Origin: Catellatospora bangladeshensis
Lineage (GTDB): Bacteria > Actinomycetota > Actinomycetes > Mycobacteriales > Micromonosporaceae
DNA: 64,000 bases
Direction of reading: 5' to 3'
Assembly: GCF_016862575.1 (NCBI RefSeq)
Contig: NZ_BONF01000026.1
Location: 1 to 64,000 of the forward strand
Below the pieces are notes generated by a model. It ran no database searches, was not told where the DNA came from, and saw only the letters and a program-made list of their open reading frames with translations. Below, in pieces: positions 27,462-35,523 of the stretch (position 1 is its first letter; every line of letters begins with the position of its first letter). Both the position numbers and the translations under genes were made by a program.

Positions 27462-27833
27462 ATGGCTGACGCCGACGACGTCCGCCGCCTGGCGCTCGCC
27501 CTGCCGCACGTGGTCGAGATCGACAGCGCGGGCTTCGACTTCCGGGTCGCGAACAAGGGCTTCGTCTGGTCGTATCCCGAGCGCCTGCCGGGCAGGCCGC
27601 GGGTCATCCGCACCGACGTCGCCGTGCTGTACGTCGGCGATGAGGCCGAGAAGCAGGCGCTGCTGCTCGGCGAGCCGGAACGCTTCTTCACCACCCCGGC
27701 CTACGACGGAATGCCCCTGGTCATGCTGCGCCTGGCACAGGTCGACGCCGACCGCCTCGCCGAGCTGGTCACCGACGCCTGGCGCATGCGCGCCCCGGAC
27801 GAGCTGGCCGCCGAACTTCCCGAGACCGCCTGA
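27462..27833 (+). CDS. MmcQ/YjbR-like protein
   Basis: 123 residues with the small YjbR/MmcQ-type fold: VRRLALALPHVVEIDSAGFDFRVANKGFVW at the start and a C-terminal DELAAELPET. Such proteins are called DNA-binding-like, but their function is not established. I chose the ATG at 27462; the reading frame is open to 27303 without family similarity. Confidence 0.75.
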   Translation: MADADDVRRLALALPHVVEIDSAGFDFRVANKGFVWSYPERLPGRPRVIRTDVAVLYVGDEAEKQALLLGEPERFFTTPAYDGMPLVMLRLAQVDADRLAELVTDAWRMRAPDELAAELPETA

Positions 27834-27858
27834 GCAACGCGCGGCGACATCGCCAACG

Positions 27859-27923
27859 ATGATCGCTGCCTCGTGTCGAAACCTTTGGCCAGACCTTGGG
27901 TTTCGACACAAACTAGCGATCAT
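27859..27923. repeat. Palindromic intergenic repeat, family R1, copy 2
   Basis: 65 bp, arms 27859-27884 and 27898-27923 with a few mismatches; same ATGATCGC/GCGATCAT ends and TCGTGTCGAAACC inner arm as copy 3. Lies between the convergent YjbR-like and Dabb genes. Confidence 0.75.
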
Positions 27924-27976
27924 GGCGCGAGCCGCACCACGCGGGCGGCGCGGGGCGCGGGCGGAGGCGGGGTGGC

Positions 27977-28258
27977 TCAGGAGGTGTAGTCGACGACCAC
28001 GCGGGACGCGAGGCGGGGGCGGAGCCACTGGGCGAGTTCCAGGTGCGCCGGGTGCTTCTGGTATCCGGCCAGGCCCTCGGCGTCGGCGTGGGTGCTGACC
28101 ATGCACAGGTGCGCCGAGACGGGAGTGTGCAGCTCATCGAGGTGCACGCGCATGCTGAGAATCTCCGGAACGTCACCCACCAGGCCTTCCAAAAGATCCT
28201 TCGCCTTGGCAGCATCGGCTGCGTCGGTGAACGTCATCAGCACTACGTGAGAAAGCAT
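27977..28258 (-). CDS. Dabb (stress-response A/B barrel) domain protein
   Basis: 93 residues of the ferredoxin-like dimeric A/B-barrel family: the start LSHVVLMTFTDAADAAKAKDLLEGL, the central MRVHLDE and the C-terminal HLELAQWLRP. Relatives include small cyclases and proteins of unknown role in aromatic catabolism. Start at 28258 with AGAGGGG upstream. It is divergent from the nine-gene operon and shares its operator region. Confidence 0.8.
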   Translation of the reverse strand: MLSHVVLMTFTDAADAAKAKDLLEGLVGDVPEILSMRVHLDELHTPVSAHLCMVSTHADAEGLAGYQKHPAHLELAQWLRPRLASRVVVDYTS

Positions 28259-28312
28259 CACGACCCCTCTGGTCGACCCCTGTTGCGAACGCTCCCGCGA
28301 GTGTAGTTTTGG

Positions 28313-28337
28313 GAAACAGCGTTTCGCTAGGGGAACC
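28313..28337 (+). promoter_or_regulatory. Predicted IclR-type operator of the chlorophyll-breakdown-like operon
   Basis: GAAAC, AGC, GTTTC, seven bases, GAACC: only the third half has a mismatch. It ends 11 bases before the nitrilase start and lies between that operon and the divergent Dabb gene. Confidence 0.7.
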
Positions 28338-28348
28338 GGAGACAGTGC

Positions 28349-30109
28349 ATGGCTCCAGTACGGGTCGCCGCGGTGCAGCTCGCCGCGTCGCAGGACGTCG
28401 ACGGCAACCTCGCCGCGTGCCTGCGTCTCATCGACGACGCCGCCGCACAGGGCGCACAGCTCATCGTGCTGCCTGAATTCTGCAACCACCTGTCCTACTA
28501 CGCCGACCGGGCCCAGGCGCACCAGCTCGCGACCCGGCCCGGCGACCCGTTCCTGACCGCGGTCGCCGACCGCGCCCGCAGGCACGGCGTACACATAAAG
28601 ATCAACGTCACCCACGCGCACCCGGACGGGCGCACCGGCGGGACGAACTTCCTGTTCGGCCCCGACGGCGCGGTGCTCGGCCAGTGCGATAAGCAGACCC
28701 TGATGGGCGCCGAGAACGACCATCTCGACCCGGCGACCGAGGTCGGCCCGATCATCGAGACGCCGCTCGGCCGCCTCGGCATGTACGCCTGCATGGAGGG
28801 CGTCATCAACGAGGTCGCCCGCGGCCTCGCGCTGCGCGGCGCGCAGGTGCTGCTCAACAGCCTCAACTCGTTCGCCCTGGACGAGGCGAGCCTGCACATC
28901 CCGGTCCGCGCGGCCGAGAACAAGGTGTGGGTCGTCGCCGCGAACAAGGTCGGGCCGCTGCTGCCGGAGGAGCACCTGCCCCGGCTCAGCGCGGCGCTGG
29001 GCGTACCGGCGGAGTGGCTGCACGGCGCGGGCGAGAGCCAGATCGTCGCCCCCGACGGGACGGTGCTGGCCAAGGGGCCGCGCACCGGCGAGGCGGTGGT
29101 CATCGCCGACATCGACCCGGACCTGGCCGACGGCAAGCGGCGCCCCGACGGCACCGACATCTTCGCCACCCGCCGCCCCGACCTCTACACCGACATCGCC
29201 GAGCCTCCGCACGGCCGCCGCCGCCCTCCGGGCGCCGACAACATCCAGGTCGCGGTGGTACGCGGCGACGCCGCCACCGCCGAACGCGAGACCGCCCTGG
29301 CCGCCGCCTCCGGCGCCCAGCTGATCGTGGTCCACGAGGGCGACCCGGCGGCCGTGGCCGCGGCGCTCGACGGCACCCGCGCCCACGCCGTGGTCGGCAC
29401 TCCCGGCGGTCCGGTCCTGGTCGACGCGACCGGCGTCGTCGCGCGTCAGCCCCGGCTACACAGTGCCGCGAACGACGGCAACTCCTGGGTTGCCACGGCA
29501 ACACAGGGGTTGCCCTCCGCCGCGGCAGACCACTCCGGCACGGTCCACACCTCCTGGGATGTAGCTACATCCCAGAAGTTGTCGGCCGCGCAGGAGACCG
29601 GTGCCCCCGGCACCGCACCCGAGCCGGGCGCGCAGGCCGCAACCGGCCCCGCTCCGGAGACGGATGCGCTGGTCACGGTCGACCTGGCCTGGGGACGGCT
29701 GGCGATGGTGGCCGGCGGCGACTCGATCTACCCGGAGCTGTTCCGGGTCGCGGCGCTGCGGGACGTGGACGTGGTCGCCGTGACCGTGGAGACCGCGGAG
29801 ACCTGGGAGCTCGCCCTCGGGCTGCCGGAACGGGCGGCGGAGAACCGGCTCAACGTGGTCGCGGCGACGCCGGTGCATCAGGAGGCGGCGGTGTTCGCGC
29901 TGTCGCCGGACTTCACGCTGTGGACCGCCTGGCAGGGGCCGTTCACCGGGCGGATCAGCCACCCGGTGGTCACGGCCGTGCCGGCGGGCCAGGCCGCGGG
30001 GCGCGCGGACGTCGCCCCCGCCCAGGCCGCCAACCGGCTGGTGTCCCGCCAGACCGATCTCGTCGACGGCCGCCCGTGGCGGCTGGTGCACGCCCTCACA
30101 GAAAGGTAG
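28349..30109 (+). CDS. Nitrilase-superfamily hydrolase, two-domain, with in-frame palindromic insert
   Basis: 586 residues, about twice a normal nitrilase. Residues 1-290 are a complete carbon-nitrogen hydrolase domain with the triad Glu43 (LPEF), Lys115 (CDKQ) and Cys148 (YACMEG). Residues ~300-586 look like a second, degenerate copy: LAWGRLAMVAGGDSIYPELFR keeps the fold but lacks the cysteine. Between the two halves of this second domain, residues ~370-445 are a foreign linker holding two palindrome-encoded 13-mers (377-389 and 400-412). It hydrolyses an amide or nitrile in the cytosol. First gene of a nine-gene operon. Confidence 0.8.
   Translation: MAPVRVAAVQLAASQDVDGNLAACLRLIDDAAAQGAQLIVLPEFCNHLSYYADRAQAHQLATRPGDPFLTAVADRARRHGVHIKINVTHAHPDGRTGGTNFLFGPDGAVLGQCDKQTLMGAENDHLDPATEVGPIIETPLGRLGMYACMEGVINEVARGLALRGAQVLLNSLNSFALDEASLHIPVRAAENKVWVVAANKVGPLLPEEHLPRLSAALGVPAEWLHGAGESQIVAPDGTVLAKGPRTGEAVVIADIDPDLADGKRRPDGTDIFATRRPDLYTDIAEPPHGRRRPPGADNIQVAVVRGDAATAERETALAAASGAQLIVVHEGDPAAVAAALDGTRAHAVVGTPGGPVLVDATGVVARQPRLHSAANDGNSWVATATQGLPSAAADHSGTVHTSWDVATSQKLSAAQETGAPGTAPEPGAQAATGPAPETDALVTVDLAWGRLAMVAGGDSIYPELFRVAALRDVDVVAVTVETAETWELALGLPERAAENRLNVVAATPVHQEAAVFALSPDFTLWTAWQGPFTGRISHPVVTAVPAGQAAGRADVAPAQAANRLVSRQTDLVDGRPWRLVHALTER
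29477..29515 (+). repeat. In-frame palindromic element, module A of insertion 2
   Basis: 39 bp coding GNSWVATATQGLP in the nitrilase gene. Two 18-bp GGCAAC...GTTGCC units face each other across two bases. Confidence 0.7.
29546..29584 (+). repeat. In-frame palindromic element, module B of insertion 2
   Basis: 39 bp coding HTSWDVATSQKLS. The central 18 bp are a perfect palindrome (GGGATGTAG facing CTACATCCC); the outer arms have two mismatches. Confidence 0.7.
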
Positions 30110-30115
30110 GCCACG

Positions 30116-30919
30116 GTGGCCGAAACGCTCCGGCACGTCGAGGACATGGTCGACAACTCGCCCGTCATCGACGTGCACGACACCTTCCACCAGTATCAGC
30201 AGCTGCTCGCCGAGCTGAAGGCGAAGATCGACGCCCGATTCGAGCTGCACCGCGACGAGTCCACCCTGGAGCTGGACTCGTACGGGCAGTACCCGGACGG
30301 CCCCGGCGGCTCGCTGGCCGCGTACAGCGGGCCGGAGGTCGACTGGATGGTGCACTCCTGGCTCGGCAACCCGGGCGCGAGCTTCGCCAACCTGCACCTG
30401 ACCGTGTGGCTCGGCCCGCAGGTCAAGGTGCCGCACCTGGGCCTGGCCCTGCTGGTGTGGCCGGAGGGCTGGTTCTACCTCGACTCGGTGCCGCGGGTGA
30501 ACATGGTCGAGGACGGCGAGTACTACGACCGCTACTACGCCCCGCTGGACCAGGACTGGCTGGCGCACCGGGCCGACCCGGAGTTCGAGTACTTCGTCAG
30601 CCGGGCCGGGTTCATCCGGGCCAGCCTGTCGCCGACGGCGTACTGCTACTCGTTCAAGCGCAGCACCCGCAACCTCGACATCGTGCGGCAGCTGACCCAC
30701 GCGCACGTGGACCGCTGGCTGCGCTGGGTGGACGAGGCCGAGCCGGTGCCGGTCGAGGAGCGCGCCGCGCTGGCCGAGACGGACCTGCGGATCCGGCGCA
30801 ACATCGCCGACCGTGATCCGGCCAACGTGATGGGTGTGCGCTTCTTCGGCCAGGAGACCACCGACAAGCTGGTCCGCGGCCTGTGGGGCGGGGACCGGAA
30901 GTCGGAGCGCCCGCGATGA
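30116..30919 (+). CDS. Red chlorophyll catabolite reductase-like protein (copy 1)
   Basis: 267 residues. From residue ~70 on it follows the layout of plant red chlorophyll catabolite reductase (ferredoxin-dependent bilin reductase fold): VDWMVHSW, then NLHLTVWLGP, LDSVPR, then FIRASLSPTAY (plant FVRSAFSPTA), and finally ERAALAETDLRIRRNI...MGVRFFGQETTDKLV matching the plant ERRDKSFRR...FPRMFGEEVSSRVV block. This is similarity from memory, not a search. It would reduce an open-chain tetrapyrrole or a similar conjugated substrate. It lies 6 bp after the nitrilase; its stop overlaps the next ATG. Confidence 0.65.
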   Translation: MAETLRHVEDMVDNSPVIDVHDTFHQYQQLLAELKAKIDARFELHRDESTLELDSYGQYPDGPGGSLAAYSGPEVDWMVHSWLGNPGASFANLHLTVWLGPQVKVPHLGLALLVWPEGWFYLDSVPRVNMVEDGEYYDRYYAPLDQDWLAHRADPEFEYFVSRAGFIRASLSPTAYCYSFKRSTRNLDIVRQLTHAHVDRWLRWVDEAEPVPVEERAALAETDLRIRRNIADRDPANVMGVRFFGQETTDKLVRGLWGGDRKSERPR

Positions 30920-31884
30920 GCACGATCCGTTCGGTGTGGTGGGCGGCGACGATGCCCGGCCACGAGCCGCCGTTCGACACAGCTCACCTGCGCGTCTACT
31001 ACTCGGCGGTGCCGGACGGCTCCGACCGCGAGCGGCTGTCGGGGGTCATGGCGGCGGACACGTCCGGCGCGCCGTACCCGGTGGCGCTGATCGTGTCCGG
31101 GGTGAACGTGGGCCAGGAGGCGTACCGCTGGCTGGCCTGCGCGCTGGCCGAGCGGGGCATCGTCGCGGTGACCTACGACTGGGTGGGAACGCTGTTCGGG
31201 GGCCTGCACGGGATCACGCCGGGCGTGGACCTGGACGCGGCCAAGCCCGACGGCTACGGCACCCGGCCGACCTGCCCGTCGCTGCGGCCGGTGCTGGACG
31301 CGCTGGCCGCGATGACCGGGCCGGTGGCGGGACTGCTGGACCTGGACCGGGTGGCGCTGATCGGCCATTCGGCGGGCGGGACGGTGGCGCTGCAGTCGGC
31401 GAGCTTCCTGCCGGAGATCAAGGCGGTCGCGACGTACGGCGCGCACACCATGGTCGCGACGATGCTGGGCTGGCCGGCGGGCACGGTCCTGCCGGCCCAG
31501 GCCGACTGCCCGGTGCTGCTGGTCGCGGGCGAGAACGACGGCGTGATCAACGGCTCGGCGGACCGCTACGGCGAGGACGCGGCGACCCGGCGGGATCCGA
31601 TCACGCGCACGTTCGACGAGGCGCTGCCCGACCGGGACGGCGCCAACCTGCTGGTGCGGCTCGCGGGGGCGAACCACTTCGGGATCGTGCACCCGGTCGA
31701 CCACACGGCGGCGCGGGCGTTCCTGGACCTGCCCGCCGACGGCGACCCGGCCGAGCATCGCGCGCTGCTGGCGGAGCTGGTCGGCGCGTTCTGCCGTACG
31801 CACCTGCGCGGCGGCCCGGACGCGCAGGCTGAGCTGGACAAACTTACCGAGAATCCCGGCGTCGCCGCGGTCCGGCGGAGGTAG
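30916..31884 (+). CDS. Cytosolic alpha/beta hydrolase, chlorophyllase-like
   Basis: 322 residues without a signal peptide. Nucleophile Ser152 in GHSAGG, acid Asp208 in GENDG, His254 in GANHFG. The SGVNVGQEAYRWLACALAERGIVAVTYDW stretch parallels the LLQGANVDKSHYSWYARKVASYG stretch of the secreted hydrolase at 6607, so both belong to the chlorophyllase/PETase-like clan. In this operon the natural guess is removal of an ester side chain (phytyl or methyl) from a pigment, but the sequence only supports an esterase. ATGA overlap with the gene before. Confidence 0.72.
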   Translation: MSTIRSVWWAATMPGHEPPFDTAHLRVYYSAVPDGSDRERLSGVMAADTSGAPYPVALIVSGVNVGQEAYRWLACALAERGIVAVTYDWVGTLFGGLHGITPGVDLDAAKPDGYGTRPTCPSLRPVLDALAAMTGPVAGLLDLDRVALIGHSAGGTVALQSASFLPEIKAVATYGAHTMVATMLGWPAGTVLPAQADCPVLLVAGENDGVINGSADRYGEDAATRRDPITRTFDEALPDRDGANLLVRLAGANHFGIVHPVDHTAARAFLDLPADGDPAEHRALLAELVGAFCRTHLRGGPDAQAELDKLTENPGVAAVRRR

Positions 31885-31888
31885 AGCC

Positions 31889-33091
31889 ATGTTGAAGAAC
31901 TTCTGGTACGCGGTCGAGTTCGCCGACCGGGTGACCACCAAACCGGCCCGGGTCACCGTGCTCGGCCAGCACCTCGCGCTCTACCGCACGCCGAAGGGGC
32001 GCCCGGTGGCGCTGTCGGACCTGTGCGTGCACCGCGGCGCGGCGCTGTCGGGCGGCTGGACCAAGGACGGCTGCATCGTCTGCCCGTACCACGGCTGGGA
32101 GTACGACGCCGACGGCCAGTGCACGAAGATCCCGGCGAACCTGCCGGGCCGGAGCATCCCGAAGAAGGCCCGGGTGGACTCGTACCCGGTGCAGGAGAAG
32201 TACGGCTTCGTCTGGGTATTCATGGGCGACCTGCCCGAACAGGAGCGCCCGCCGCTGCCGGTGTGGCCGGAGTTCGACGACCTGAAGGAGAACGGCGGCC
32301 GCTTCCGGGCGGTGACCGGCGAGTTCCTGTGGAAGGCGAACTACGAGCGCATCCTGGAGAACGGCTGCGACATCGCGCACGCGCCGTTCGTGCACGCGGG
32401 CGCGTTCGGCAACCCGGAGCGCCCGGAGGTCGCCGAGTACGAGCTGGAGACACCGGACGAGTGGTCGGCGTTCGCGACGGTGGACCTCTACCCGCCGCGT
32501 CCCAAGGGCATCTGGGCGCTGCTCAACCGCAACAAGGGCGACCTGAGCAACCGCCCGCCGGTGCGCACCTCGGCCGGCTGGATGCTGCCGAACATGATCA
32601 AGCTGCACGTGCGGCTGCCGATCGGCGAGCTGATCATCTACGACACGAACATCCCGGTCGACGAGACGACCACGCTGGTCAAGTGGGTCGCGCTGCGCAC
32701 CTTCTTCACCGGCAAGTGGGCCGACAAGAACGCGATCAACCGTACCCTCAAGATCTTCTACGAGGACGCGGAGGTCGTGAACAAGGTCCGGCCGGAGCTG
32801 CTGCCCTTCGACCTGGGCGCGGAGCTGCACATCAAGAGCGACCTGATCGCCGTGCACTACCGGCGCCGCCGCCAGGAGCTGGCCGAGAAGGGCTGGCTGC
32901 TGTCCGAGGAGGACAGCATCACCGGCGACGTACCGCGCCGCACCGCGACCGTGATCGCCTCCCCCGCCCGCCGGGAGAACCCCGAACTGGCCCGCGCGTG
33001 GGTGCACAAGGCCCGCGGCGAGCACCCCACCGTCCAGGCCGCCTGGGACGCCGCGCAGGCGCAGGCCGCCGAGTCCGAGGAGACACCGTGA
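31889..33091 (+). CDS. Rieske non-haem iron oxygenase, pheophorbide a oxygenase/VanA-like
   Basis: 400 residues. The Rieske 2Fe-2S ligands are Cys46-x-His48 (CVHRG) and Cys65-x2-His68 (CPYHGW). The mononuclear iron site is NGCDIAHAPFVH with Asp161, His164 and His169. The C-terminal catalytic domain is of the large-substrate oxygenase type that includes vanillate O-demethylase and plant pheophorbide a oxygenase. It needs an external electron donor, which the operon does not encode. It inserts O2 into a ring or opens one. GGAGGTAGAG precedes the ATG; its end overlaps the next gene. Confidence 0.82.
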   Translation: MLKNFWYAVEFADRVTTKPARVTVLGQHLALYRTPKGRPVALSDLCVHRGAALSGGWTKDGCIVCPYHGWEYDADGQCTKIPANLPGRSIPKKARVDSYPVQEKYGFVWVFMGDLPEQERPPLPVWPEFDDLKENGGRFRAVTGEFLWKANYERILENGCDIAHAPFVHAGAFGNPERPEVAEYELETPDEWSAFATVDLYPPRPKGIWALLNRNKGDLSNRPPVRTSAGWMLPNMIKLHVRLPIGELIIYDTNIPVDETTTLVKWVALRTFFTGKWADKNAINRTLKIFYEDAEVVNKVRPELLPFDLGAELHIKSDLIAVHYRRRRQELAEKGWLLSEEDSITGDVPRRTATVIASPARRENPELARAWVHKARGEHPTVQAAWDAAQAQAAESEETP

Positions 33092-33810
33092 GCCTGCCCG
33101 CCGACCTGTGCGAGCGCACCCTGAACCGCATCCTCGCCGCCCACCCCGACCTGGTCGAGCAGGAGACCCCGCTCGCCTCGCTGACCAGCCCGATGTCGCC
33201 CGCGCCGGTCGGCTCGGTGCGCGTCTTCAAGGGCTCGGCCGTGGCGAAGGTGGTGTACGTCGGCCTGGTCGTCCCGATGATCCAGCTCGACAGCCACATG
33301 ATCTTCGCGTTCACCCCGGAGGACTCGGCCGTCCCCCACTTCACCCTGGACTCGGTGTACGGCGGCGCGTACCACGCGTTCCACCTGGACCTGATCCCGC
33401 GCGCCGACCTGGCCTCGCACCTGCCCTACCTGGACGCGGCGTTCCACCCGCTGAGTCCGGTGTTCGAGTCGGCGGCGGGCATCGAGGGCCTGACGCCGGC
33501 CGCGATCGGGCCCCGGCAGCGGGCCATCATGTCGCCGTGGATGCTGGTCAACCGCGCGTCCGAGGAGGCGTTCGCGGCGATCACCGAGCACGTGGACGCG
33601 TACGCCGCGCACTGGTCGGGCCTGGTCGACAAGGGCCTGCCGGACGACGTGCTTGCCGGGCTGGCCGACACCGACCTGGCCGCCCGGGACACCGCCGTGC
33701 GCGCCAACATCTTCAGCCGCGACGTCGACCCGGTCTGGGCGCAGGTGTCCCGGCTGCTCGGCGACGAGACGACCGACGCCATCCGCGCCGAGCTGGTGGC
33801 CAATGGCTGA
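33088..33810 (+). CDS. Red chlorophyll catabolite reductase-like protein (copy 2)
   Basis: 240 residues. VPHFTLDSV...FHLDLIPRADLASHLPYLDAAFH corresponds to the plant APNFVVEL...LILDLPHRKDLVLNPDYLKEYY region, and LADTDLAARDTAVRANIF...LLGDETTDAIRAEL to the plant C-terminal RRDKSFRR...FGEEVSSRVVHAI block. It is more divergent from copy 1 than a recent duplicate would be, so the two may act on different intermediates or form a heterodimer. GTG start overlapping the oxygenase stop. Confidence 0.6.
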   Translation: MSLPADLCERTLNRILAAHPDLVEQETPLASLTSPMSPAPVGSVRVFKGSAVAKVVYVGLVVPMIQLDSHMIFAFTPEDSAVPHFTLDSVYGGAYHAFHLDLIPRADLASHLPYLDAAFHPLSPVFESAAGIEGLTPAAIGPRQRAIMSPWMLVNRASEEAFAAITEHVDAYAAHWSGLVDKGLPDDVLAGLADTDLAARDTAVRANIFSRDVDPVWAQVSRLLGDETTDAIRAELVANG

Positions 33811-34753
33811 GCCCAGCGAGTGGCAGAAGCGCATCACCGGGGAGTGGCACGGCCGCCCGTCGCTGTTCGACGCCACCGGCACCTGGTGCGGGTACGAGGA
33901 CATCCGCCGCTCCTCGGTGTTCGAGAACGGTGTGACCACGTACTACATGGACGGCGGGCTGACCGGGGGCGGGCCGCTGGCCGGTCAGTTCCGGCTCGGC
34001 GCGCCGTTCGCGTTCGGGGTCAAGGACGCCGACGACAACCGCGTCTACACCGGACCGGACTTCTACGGCACCGGGCAGCCCTACGGCTCGTTCGTGGACT
34101 CGCACTACTACGGGCCCGGCTGGCAGGTGGACCTCAACACCTGGAACCAGATCCTGCCCGACGGCCAGACGCAGGTGTACTCGTCGGTGCTCTACCAGGG
34201 CTGGTCCGTCGTGGGCTGCTTCAACGGCGTCTACACCCGCTCGCACGACCACGACGAGAACCCGCAGACGCAGGCCAGGGTCGCCGACTTCCTGGCGGCC
34301 GAGACCCGCCGCGGGCCCGTCCCGCACATCATGCCCACCAAGCAGGCCGGGGCGTACGCGGGCAGCGTCGAACTCTGGGGCGCCGACCAGAAACTGCGCG
34401 GCACGGTCGACATCCGGCTCGCCCTCGAACCGGTCGACCTGCTGCACACCCGCCGCACCATCACCTGGTCCGGCGCACTGAACCGCACCGCCACCGCCGT
34501 GGCCCGCCGCGACGGCAACCGGCTGTTCCACGAAGGCCCCGAGGTGTGGGGCAACGCGATCGCGTTCGGCCGGGCCGCGTTCGGGTCGCTGCACTTCACC
34601 GACGTGGTGAAGGTGAAGACCCGCGAGGTCCTCATCGACGCCGAGCCGGGCATGTCCGCCGGTAAGCAGCTGGCCGTCGTGTACGAGCTGTTCGACGGCA
34701 ACGTGCTCGACGGCGTCATGCACGGCCTGCTGGAGTGGGAGGACGCGGCATGA
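33803..34753 (+). CDS. Conserved beta-barrel-type protein of unknown function
   Basis: 316 residues, no signal peptide or membrane segment. Rich in aromatic residues and built of short beta-strands (WHGRPSLFDATGTWCGYEDIRR near the start; YYMDGGLTGGG; VYTGPDFYGTGQPYGSFVDSHYYGPGW; YQGWSVVGCFNGVYTR). The N-terminal W-G-D-x-x-G pattern recalls calycin/lipocalin folds that bind bilins or other hydrophobic ligands, but I cannot name a family. It overlaps the preceding gene by 8 bp and the following one by 4 bp, so it is an integral part of the operon. Confidence 0.55.
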   Translation: MAEPSEWQKRITGEWHGRPSLFDATGTWCGYEDIRRSSVFENGVTTYYMDGGLTGGGPLAGQFRLGAPFAFGVKDADDNRVYTGPDFYGTGQPYGSFVDSHYYGPGWQVDLNTWNQILPDGQTQVYSSVLYQGWSVVGCFNGVYTRSHDHDENPQTQARVADFLAAETRRGPVPHIMPTKQAGAYAGSVELWGADQKLRGTVDIRLALEPVDLLHTRRTITWSGALNRTATAVARRDGNRLFHEGPEVWGNAIAFGRAAFGSLHFTDVVKVKTREVLIDAEPGMSAGKQLAVVYELFDGNVLDGVMHGLLEWEDAA

Positions 34754-35523
34754 GCAAGGTGGTCGTCGTAACGGGCGGCACCAGGGGCATCGGCCTGGGG
34801 CTGGTGCGGGAGCTGGCCGCACGCGGCGCGCAGGTCGTCTACTGCGGACGGTCGGTCGACTCCGTCAAGCGCGCGGGCGAGCAGGTGCCGCAGGCGTACG
34901 GCGTCGTCGCCGACGTCACCGACCGCGACGCGGTGCGGAACCTGTGGGACGCGGCCGTCGAGAAGCACGGGCGCGTCGACATCTGGATCAACAACGCGGG
35001 CATGTCCCCCGCCCGCCACAGGCTGTGGGAGCTGCCGCCCGGCGAGCTGGACGCCACCGTGGACCTGAACCTGCGCGGGCTGCTGTACGCGAGCGCGGTC
35101 GTGCTGGCCGGGATGACCGCCCAGGGCCACGGCGCGCTGTGGAACATGGAGGGCTTCGGCTCCAACGGCATGATCCGGCCCGGCCTGACCGTGTACGGCG
35201 CCACCAAACGCGCCGTCACGTACACCACGGACAGCCTGGCCAAGGAGGTGGCGGGCACCGGCGTGACCGTGCACCATCTGTCCCCCGGCATGGTCGTCAC
35301 CGACCTGCTGACGCACGACTACACGCCGGAGGAGCTGGCCCAGGCGAAGAAGATCTTCAACATCCTGGCCGACCGGGTCGAGACCGTCACCCCCTGGCTG
35401 GCCGCGAAGGTGCTGGCCGGCACCCCCAACGGGGGCCGGGTGGCGTGGCTGACCCGGGGCAAGGCGTTCTGGCGGTTCATGACCGCGTTCCGTAAGCGAG
35501 ACGTGTTCGGGGAGAACGAGTGA
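34750..35523 (+). CDS. Short-chain dehydrogenase resembling chlorophyll b reductase (NOL/NYC1)
   Basis: 257 residues. Cofactor motif TGGTRGIGLG, catalytic Tyr and Lys in VYGATKRA. Unlike generic SDRs it carries the NOL/NYC1-type blocks LWDAAVEKHGRVDIWINNAGM, LWEL near residue 95, NMEGFGSNGM in place of the usual NISS region, and LSPGMVVTDLL followed by KKIFNILADRVETV. These match the plant chlorophyll b reductases as I remember them. It would reduce a formyl or keto group on the substrate with NAD(P)H. ATGA overlap with the gene before, GTGA overlap with the one after. Confidence 0.72.
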   Translation: MSKVVVVTGGTRGIGLGLVRELAARGAQVVYCGRSVDSVKRAGEQVPQAYGVVADVTDRDAVRNLWDAAVEKHGRVDIWINNAGMSPARHRLWELPPGELDATVDLNLRGLLYASAVVLAGMTAQGHGALWNMEGFGSNGMIRPGLTVYGATKRAVTYTTDSLAKEVAGTGVTVHHLSPGMVVTDLLTHDYTPEELAQAKKIFNILADRVETVTPWLAAKVLAGTPNGGRVAWLTRGKAFWRFMTAFRKRDVFGENE

